From assembly GCA_031291615.1 (NCBI GenBank), contig JARLIS010000005.1, forward strand, positions 25,093-89,092: a stretch of DNA of 64,000 nucleotides. Direction: 5' to 3'. The notes below the pieces were generated by a model, which worked only from the letters and a program-made list of their open reading frames with translations, searched no databases and had not been told where the DNA came from. Both the position numbers and the translations under genes were made by a program. This stretch comes from Parvibaculum sp. (GTDB lineage Bacteria > Pseudomonadota > Alphaproteobacteria > Parvibaculales > Parvibaculaceae). Below are positions 58,832-64,000 of the stretch, in pieces (the stretch's first letter is position 1; each line of letters opens with the position of its first letter).

Positions 58832-59347
58832 ATGAGCAAGACCATTGAAAGACCCGCGCCTGCGGACGCACAGATCCACTACCTCGATGCGCCCGCGCAG
58901 CCGGACGTGGCGGCGCTCGCCGCCTATTGGGAACGCAAGCGCGGCACACGCCGGATGCCCGACAGGCAGGACATCGTTCCGGCGGAAATCGTCAGGCTGC
59001 TGCCCTATCTCCACATCAGCGAGGTTCTCGATGGCGGCGGCGATTTTCGCTTTCGCATCTTCGGCACCGCGCTCGTCAACCTGATCGGCGCCGAGCTGAC
59101 CGGAAAGCGCCTGTCCGAACTTGGCCAGCCCTCAGCCCTTATCGTCGATGCGGTGGCGGCCAAGGGCCGCTGGTCGGAATTGACGACACGCGCCTACAAG
59201 AGCGCCCGCCCGGTCTATGCCACGGGCTATTTCGTCAACACGGTTCATCGCCACGTTCAGTGGCACGCTTTTTCCGCGCCGCTGACCGCGGCAGGCGACG
59301 AGATCGCGCAGATGCTGGGCGGCATATTCTTTTCCGATCAGCATTGA
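58832..59347 (+). CDS. PAS_5-like protein, tandem copy 3
   Basis: A 171-residue paralog: VAALAAYWERKRGTRRMPDR, AEIVRLLPYLHISEVLDGGG, FRFRIFGTALVNLIGAELTG, TRAYKSARPVYATGYFVNTV and MLGGIFFSDQH. GGAGAAAGCC precedes ATG 58832; longer frames upstream are out of register with copy 2 and are not coding. Three copies in 1.8 kb with clear divergence suggests an old tandem expansion with separate ligands. Function not known. Confidence 0.82.
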   Translation: MSKTIERPAPADAQIHYLDAPAQPDVAALAAYWERKRGTRRMPDRQDIVPAEIVRLLPYLHISEVLDGGGDFRFRIFGTALVNLIGAELTGKRLSELGQPSALIVDAVAAKGRWSELTTRAYKSARPVYATGYFVNTVHRHVQWHAFSAPLTAAGDEIAQMLGGIFFSDQH

Positions 59348-59413
59348 CGCAAATCCGCCTGGCGATATTCTGCCGGGCTTCGCGCCATGCGGGGCAGAAC
59401 AGGACGCCCCGCC

Positions 59414-60244
59414 ATGCCCGCCGGAAAACCCGCCGATCTCCTTGAAGCCAATCGCGCCCGCTGGGACGAGGTGGTCGATATCCACATCGCCTCGGAATTT
59501 TATCGCGTCGATGAATTGCGGCGCGGCGGCACCAGCCTCGATCCGCTGATCCTTTCCGAAATCGGCGACATTGCGGGATTGAAGCTCCTCCACCTCCAAT
59601 GCCATTTCGGCCTCGACACGCTGTCGCTCGCCCGCCTCGGCGCGGATGTGACCGGTCTCGATTTTTCACCCAAAGCGATAGAGGCCGCGCGGAAACTTGC
59701 CGATGAAACCGGCCTCGCCGCGCGCTTCGTCGAGGCCCGCGTCTATGACGCCGCCGCCGTCGCCGGCACCGGCTACGACATGGTGTTCACGAGCTGGGGC
59801 GTGCTCATGTGGCTGCCCGACATAAAGCTCTGGGCCCAGACCATCGCCTCCTGCCTGAGGCCCGGCGGCCGCTTCTACATCGCCGAGGGCCATCCCCTGA
59901 TGTGGACCTTCGACGATACCAAGGCGAGCTACATGGAAAACCTCCATGTCGTGCGGTCCTATTTTCTCGAAGGCCCGCAGACATGGGAGAGCCCCTTCGA
60001 CTATGCCGAACCCACCGTCTCGCTGAAGCATCACCGCTCGCATGAATGGCAGCATGGATTGGGCGAAGTGGTGACGGCGCTTGCCGAGGCGGGCCTCCGC
60101 ATCGACTTCCTGCATGAACATGACAGGCTGGTCTGGCCGGGCATTCCCGGCATGGAGCGCAAGGACCGGCACTACTTCGAGGCGCCCGAAGGCGCGCCGC
60201 GCCTTCCCGTCGCCTATTCGATCAGCGCCCGGAAGGAAGCTTGA
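59414..60244 (+). CDS. Class I SAM-dependent methyltransferase
   Basis: A 276-residue methyltransferase. The SAM motif I variant is KLLHLQCHFGLDTLSLARLG (HLQCHFGxDT, a recognised subgroup), motif II VTGLDFSPKAIEAARKLADE, then DMVFTSWGVLMWLPDIKLWA and CLRPGGRFYIAEGHPLMWTF. Start ATG 59414 follows AGGACGCCCC; ATG 59387 is also in frame. Substrate unknown. Its 3' end overlaps the convergent tlpA-like gene by 23 bases, with no terminator visible between. Confidence 0.85.
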   Translation: MPAGKPADLLEANRARWDEVVDIHIASEFYRVDELRRGGTSLDPLILSEIGDIAGLKLLHLQCHFGLDTLSLARLGADVTGLDFSPKAIEAARKLADETGLAARFVEARVYDAAAVAGTGYDMVFTSWGVLMWLPDIKLWAQTIASCLRPGGRFYIAEGHPLMWTFDDTKASYMENLHVVRSYFLEGPQTWESPFDYAEPTVSLKHHRSHEWQHGLGEVVTALAEAGLRIDFLHEHDRLVWPGIPGMERKDRHYFEAPEGAPRLPVAYSISARKEA

Positions 60245-60842
60245 GCGCGGCCGCGATGAGCGCCTTCGCCTCGGGCGTGTTCCATTCGGCCGGGCCGACG
60301 ATACGGCCAAGCTCCAGCCCCTCGGGCGAGACGAGCACGGTGGTCGGCAAACCGTAACCCTTCATCTGGAAGTTCGACCGCGAGGTCGGATCGTTATAGA
60401 GCGCGAGATGGCTCACCTTGACCTCCTTGAGGAAGGCCCTGGCAAGCTCCAGCCCGTTCTGGTCGACGCTGAGGGCCACGACCTGAAACCTGTCGCTGCC
60501 GATCGCCCCTTCCAGCGCGTCGAGCGAGGGCATTTCCTCCCGGCAGGGCGTGCACCAGGTCGCCCAGAGGTTGAGGAGGACAAGTTTGCCCCTGAAATCG
60601 GCCAGGCGGACGGTCTTGCCCTCGCCGTCCTTGAATTCGAGGTTCGGCACGGGGGCAGGCGCCGCGGCGGGCACGAAATTGGCGACCGGACCCGTCGCCA
60701 GAGCCGCCAGGGACGAGCTTCCCCGGCCCGGGCCGGTGCCCAAATCATTGCTATGTGGCCCGCCGATCAAGTATACCGCCGCCACGACGACAAGGCCGAC
60801 TGCCGCCAAAATCGCTATAAGTAAACGTCTGGACTGAAACAT
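60222..60842 (-). CDS. TlpA-like membrane-anchored thiol:disulfide oxidoreductase
   Basis: A 206-residue protein. An N-terminal TM anchor ([20 protein letters not shown]) leads to a Gly/Ser/Ala-Pro linker to about residue 65 and a thioredoxin-fold domain. Active site [15 protein letters not shown]; cis-Pro in [14 protein letters not shown]. TlpA/ResA proteins reduce cysteines for cytochrome c or cytochrome oxidase copper-site assembly. ATG 60842 lies in the short divergent gap with argH, an arrangement common in alphaproteobacteria. Confidence 0.9.
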   Translation of the reverse strand: MFQSRRLLIAILAAVGLVVVAAVYLIGGPHSNDLGTGPGRGSSSLAALATGPVANFVPAAAPAPVPNLEFKDGEGKTVRLADFRGKLVLLNLWATWCTPCREEMPSLDALEGAIGSDRFQVVALSVDQNGLELARAFLKEVKVSHLALYNDPTSRSNFQMKGYGLPTTVLVSPEGLELGRIVGPAEWNTPEAKALIAAALKLPSGR

Positions 60843-60872
60843 CGGGGGTCCGAAAGCTCCCGGGGAACGGTT

Positions 60873-62279
60873 ATGAGCAACAAAATGTGGGGCGGCCGGT
60901 TCGGCCAGGGCCCCGACCGCATCATGGAGGAAATCAACGCCTCCATCGACTTCGACAAGCGCCTCTTCGCCCAGGACATCCGGGGCTCGCAGGCGCATTG
61001 CGCCATGTTGGCCGCGCAGGGAATTATCTCAAGCGAGGACGCAAGGCAAATCGTCGCGGGGCTGGAAGACATCCGCAAGGATATCGAGGTCGGCCAGTTC
61101 ACCTTCAGCCGCGCGCTCGAGGACATTCACATGAATGTCGAGGCGCGGCTCGCCGAACTCATCGGCGCGGCGGCGGGCAGGCTCCATACGGCGCGCTCGC
61201 GCAACGATCAGGTCGCGACCGACTTCAAGCTCTATATCCGCGACACCATCGACCATCTGGACGAACAGCTGGCCGCCCTGCAACTGGCGCTGATCGACAA
61301 GGCCGACGCCCATGCCGGCACCGTCATGCCGGGCTTCACCCATTTGCAGACGGCCCAGCCCGTCACCTTCGGCCATCACTGCCTTGCCTATGTCGAGATG
61401 ACGGCGCGGGATCGCGGCCGGCTGAGCGATGCCAGGAAGCGTCTCAACGAAAGCCCGCTGGGCGCCGCCGCGCTCGCCGGCACGTCCTTCCCCATCGACC
61501 GCGCGCGCACCGCGAAGGAACTCGGCTTCGACCGCCCGACGCGGAACTCGCTCGACAGCGTGTCGGACCGCGACTTCGTGCTCGAAACGCTCGCCGCTGC
61601 CGCCATCGCCGCGACGCATCTGTCGCGCCTCGCCGAGGAAATCGTCATCTGGTCGACGCCGGGCTTCGACTTCGTGCGCCTGCCGGACAATTTCACCACC
61701 GGCTCCTCGATCATGCCGCAGAAGCGCAATCCGGACGCCGCCGAGCTGGTGCGCGCCAAGACCGGCCGCGTCATCGGTGCGCTGACGACGCTTCTCATCG
61801 TCATGAAAGGCCTGCCGCTCGCCTATTCCAAGGACATGCAGGAAGACAAGGAAGCCGCCTTCGACGCGCTCGACGCCCTGTCGCTCTCGCTTGCCGCCAT
61901 GACTGGCATGGTCGAGACGCTCGCCGTCAACGACAAGGCCATGCGGGCCGCCGCCTCGCGCGGATTTTCGACGGCGACCGACCTTGCCGACTGGCTGGTC
62001 CGCAAGCTCGGAATGCCCTTCCGGGAGGCGCATCACGTGACGGGCGCACTCGTCGCCAAGGCCGAGCGGAAGGGCGTCGATCTCGACGGCCTCTCTCTCG
62101 CCGAAATGCGCGAGGTGGAGAAGGGGATCACGGACGAGGTATATTCCGTACTCGGCGTCGACAATTCGGTCGCGAGCCGCACGAGTTTCGGCGGCACCGC
62201 GCCCGACAATGTGCGGGCCGCGGTCGCATGGTGGCGCAAGGAACTCGGACGCAACGCCGCGAATGCGGGGGAGAAGTGA
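60873..62279 (+). CDS. argH: Argininosuccinate lyase
   Basis: A 468-residue fumarase/aspartase-superfamily enzyme that splits argininosuccinate to arginine and fumarate. [20 protein letters not shown] at the N-terminus, [40 protein letters not shown], and the superfamily signature [20 protein letters not shown] with catalytic Ser. CCGGGGAACGGTT precedes the ATG. It is followed by one base and then the lptM-like gene. Cytoplasmic, final step of arginine synthesis. Confidence 0.97.
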   Translation: MSNKMWGGRFGQGPDRIMEEINASIDFDKRLFAQDIRGSQAHCAMLAAQGIISSEDARQIVAGLEDIRKDIEVGQFTFSRALEDIHMNVEARLAELIGAAAGRLHTARSRNDQVATDFKLYIRDTIDHLDEQLAALQLALIDKADAHAGTVMPGFTHLQTAQPVTFGHHCLAYVEMTARDRGRLSDARKRLNESPLGAAALAGTSFPIDRARTAKELGFDRPTRNSLDSVSDRDFVLETLAAAAIAATHLSRLAEEIVIWSTPGFDFVRLPDNFTTGSSIMPQKRNPDAAELVRAKTGRVIGALTTLLIVMKGLPLAYSKDMQEDKEAAFDALDALSLSLAAMTGMVETLAVNDKAMRAAASRGFSTATDLADWLVRKLGMPFREAHHVTGALVAKAERKGVDLDGLSLAEMREVEKGITDEVYSVLGVDNSVASRTSFGGTAPDNVRAAVAWWRKELGRNAANAGEK

Positions 62280-62280
62280 G

Positions 62281-62526
62281 ATGAACAGGCGATTGAAGAT
62301 TGCAGGCGCGCTCTGCCTCGCAGGCCTCCTCGCGCTCGGCGCCTGCGGCCGTCGCGGCGACCTCGAACCGCCGCCCGGCTCGCCGCCCAAGGCCGCCAAG
62401 GCCGCAGGCTGCGAGACGCAGAGCGGCGACAACGCCCAGTTCCAGAAACCGATCGACGCCGCCGGGCCGATGAATATGTCCGGCAACACGAATCTGATGC
62501 CAGATACGTCGATCCCGCCCTGCTAG
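62281..62526 (+). CDS. LptM-like small lipoprotein
   Basis: An 81-residue lipoprotein: signal peptide with lipobox LLALGAC, then CGRRGDLEPPPGSPPK, the CGxxGxLxxP opening of the LptM (YifL) family. The rest is hydrophilic and ends with Cys (TSIPPC), with another Cys in KAAGCETQ. LptM assists maturation of the LptD LPS translocon. GGGGGAGAAGTGAG precedes the ATG. Position between argH and lysA is the usual alphaproteobacterial one. Confidence 0.88.
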   Translation: MNRRLKIAGALCLAGLLALGACGRRGDLEPPPGSPPKAAKAAGCETQSGDNAQFQKPIDAAGPMNMSGNTNLMPDTSIPPC

Positions 62527-62565
62527 ACAGGCACTCGACGGACATTCCTGAAAGCCGGTCGTTAC

Positions 62566-63852
62566 ATGAACCATTTCGAATATCGCGGCGGCATTCTTCA
62601 CGCCGAGGATGTCGCCATACCCGATATCGCCGCGAGCGTCGGCACGCCTTTCTATTGCTATTCGACGGCGACGCTGGTGCGCCATGCCCGCGTCTTCATC
62701 GACGCCTTCAAGGGCCAGAAGGCGCGGCTGTGCTATTCGATCAAGGCGAATTCGAACCTCGCGGTCGTCGCGACGCTGGCGCGCGAAGGCGCGGGCGCCG
62801 ACGTCGTCTCGGAAGGCGAATTGCGCCGCGCGCTTGCCGTCGGCATTCCGGCTGGCAAGATCGTCTTTTCGGGCGTCGGCAAGACGGGGGCCGAAATCGC
62901 CTTCGCGCTCGAAACCGGCATCGACCAGTTCAACGTCGAATCGGAACCGGAGCTCGATCTCATTTCCGAACTGGCCTCGGCGCGCGGCCTCGAAGCCCGC
63001 ATCGCCATCCGCGTCAATCCGGACGTCGACGCGAAGACCCATGAGAAGATCGCGACCGGCAAGGCGGAGAACAAGTTCGGCATTTCCTGGAAGCGCGCGC
63101 CGGAGGTCTATGCCCGCGCCGCCGCGCTGAAGGGCATCCGCATCGTCGGCATCGATGTCCATATCGGCTCGCAGCTCACGGACCTCGCGCCCTTCGAAGC
63201 CGCCTTCCGCCGCGTCGCCGACATGGTGGCGACGCTGCGCGCCCAGGGCCGCGACATCACCCGCATCGACCTCGGCGGCGGCCTCGGCATTCCCTATCGC
63301 GGCGACAACGACGTTCCTCCGCATCCGGACGAATATGCCGCGATGGTGAAGCGCGCCGTCGGGCACCTCGATTGCGAGCTGACATTCGAGCCCGGCCGCC
63401 TGATCGTCGGCAATGCCGGCATTCTGGTGTCGCGCGTGATCTATGAAAAGACCGGCGACAACCGGAACTTCCTGATCGTCGATGCGGCCATGAACGACCT
63501 GATCCGTCCGACGCTCTACGACGCCTTCCACGAAATCCGCGCCGTGGCCGAGCCCGCGGAAGCGGCGCGCGTGACCTATGACGTCGTCGGCCCCGTCTGC
63601 GAGACGGGCGACTTCCTCGCCAAGGGCCGCGAGCTCCCCGAACTGAAGTCGGGCGACCTCATCGCCATCATGTCGGCCGGCGCCTATGGCGCGGTGCAGG
63701 CCTCGACCTACAACACCCGCCCGCTTGTGCCCGAGGTGCTGGTCAACGGCGCGACCTTTGCCGTCGTGCGCGCACGCCCCAGTTATGACGAAATCCTGAA
63801 GCAGGATATGATTCCGGCTTGGCTTCAGACCGATAAAACCCCTTCGCGCTAA
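62566..63852 (+). CDS. lysA: Diaminopimelate decarboxylase
   Basis: A 428-residue PLP-dependent fold-III decarboxylase making L-lysine from meso-DAP. The PLP Lys is in ARLCYSIKANSNLAVVATLA; HIGSQLTDLAPFEAAF; the glycine loop DLGGGLGIPYRGDND; LTFEPGRLIVGNAGILV; and GPVCETGDFLAKGRELPELK with the substrate-binding Cys-Glu. GAAAGCCGGTCGTTAC precedes the ATG. It is the last step of lysine biosynthesis. Confidence 0.96.
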   Translation: MNHFEYRGGILHAEDVAIPDIAASVGTPFYCYSTATLVRHARVFIDAFKGQKARLCYSIKANSNLAVVATLAREGAGADVVSEGELRRALAVGIPAGKIVFSGVGKTGAEIAFALETGIDQFNVESEPELDLISELASARGLEARIAIRVNPDVDAKTHEKIATGKAENKFGISWKRAPEVYARAAALKGIRIVGIDVHIGSQLTDLAPFEAAFRRVADMVATLRAQGRDITRIDLGGGLGIPYRGDNDVPPHPDEYAAMVKRAVGHLDCELTFEPGRLIVGNAGILVSRVIYEKTGDNRNFLIVDAAMNDLIRPTLYDAFHEIRAVAEPAEAARVTYDVVGPVCETGDFLAKGRELPELKSGDLIAIMSAGAYGAVQASTYNTRPLVPEVLVNGATFAVVRARPSYDEILKQDMIPAWLQTDKTPSR

Positions 63853-63896
63853 CGGCCCGACGACGAGGCCGGAGCGCGAAACAAGGCGCGAGACCC

Positions 63897-64000
63897 GTGA
63901 CCGGCCCCGACAGCGACGATCTTCCGACGAATGAGAGCCTGAACCGGATGCGGCGCGAGCGCCGCCGCGCCGCGCGCAAGGCCCGCCGCCTGCCCCGGCG
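63897..64000 (+). CDS. 5' end of a gene after lysA (likely TIGR02302/DUF4175-type)
   Basis: GTG start at 63897 with AAGGCGCGAG upstream; the frame reads VTGPDSDDLPTNESLNRMRR and continues very basic (ERRRAARKARRLPR) to the window end. In related genomes the gene after lysA is a large TIGR02302 (DUF4175) membrane protein with a basic start. Only 34 codons are visible, so this is a position-based guess. Confidence 0.5.
   Translation, partial: MTGPDSDDLPTNESLNRMRRERRRAARKARRLPR

Noticed and set aside
61029..62489. 486-codon minus-strand open frame opposite argH
   Set aside because: Shadow of argH; no ribosome-binding site or recognisable domain.
1..64000. CRISPR arrays, prophage or transposase genes
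   Set aside because: No regularly spaced repeats, integrase or transposase motifs were found on either strand; only the small islet near tRNA-Leu hints at past integration.

Overview
The window is GC-rich, densely coding DNA from an alphaproteobacterial chromosome. The evidence is the ethylmalonyl-CoA pathway gene set, the tlpA/argH/lptM/lysA neighbourhood, COQ4- and Coq7-type ubiquinone genes, PAS_5-like proteins, and the HIG1-ATR-ETF gene order. The mix of acyl-CoA, LimB-type flavin monooxygenase, P450, haloalkane dehalogenase and drug-efflux genes suggests an environmental hydrocarbon or xenobiotic degrader of the Hyphomicrobiales (Parvibaculum-like). The genus is an inference. No phage, transposase or CRISPR array was seen.

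Layout, 1-27 kb. A partial gene and an inverted pair of palindromic repeats precede an acyl-CoA ligase, which is divergent from a carboxymuconolactone-decarboxylase-like pair, an SDR and an MBL hydrolase (0-4.9 kb). Next come an ECF sigma factor with its own GGAAC-N17-CGTC promoter, a Tat-exported ferritin-like protein broken by an in-frame TAG, and a cytochrome c (4.9-6.8 kb). Two GSTs, a small exported protein, an SDR, a TetR regulator and two LimB-like monooxygenases follow (6.9-13.3 kb). Then a FATP-type acyl-CoA synthetase, TusA, GNAT and an ArsC-like protein, and coq4 divergent from a TetR gene over a 22-bp palindrome (13.4-18.3 kb). A MarR-controlled tripartite EmrAB/NodT-type efflux operon occupies 18.4-23.2 kb. 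A P450 with an in-frame TGA near its 5' end is followed by an amidohydrolase (24.2-26.5 kb).

Layout, 26.5-39.2 kb. A low-GC islet carries a BamE-like small protein and abuts tRNA-Leu(CAA). After it come small regulators, a DedA-type protein, a YbaL-type antiporter, dsbB-coq7, an HNH protein, an esterase, gluQ, two tandem acyltransferases, and an operon of unknown function (coiled coil, membrane protein, vWA protein).

Layout, 39-64 kb. Three key ethylmalonyl-CoA enzymes are present: ethylmalonyl-CoA mutase, crotonyl-CoA carboxylase/reductase and methylsuccinyl-CoA dehydrogenase. With them are genes that plausibly support them: a cobalamin adenosyltransferase to make AdoCbl for the mutase, ETF alpha/beta to accept dehydrogenase electrons, and a 3-hydroxyacyl-CoA dehydrogenase. 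A BigR/SqrR-type persulfide module (repressor, persulfide dioxygenase, rhodanese, TauE exporter) and a PagL-LinB-like-cytochrome b561 insert sit among them. Three tandem PAS_5-like paralogs, a methyltransferase and the tlpA/argH/lptM/lysA block close the window.

Calls rest on reading motifs, ribosome-binding sites and gene order by eye. No database search was run. Two genes (ferritin-like, P450) appear to carry point nonsense codons. Several regulators have clear dyad operators, so local autoregulation is a recurring theme.
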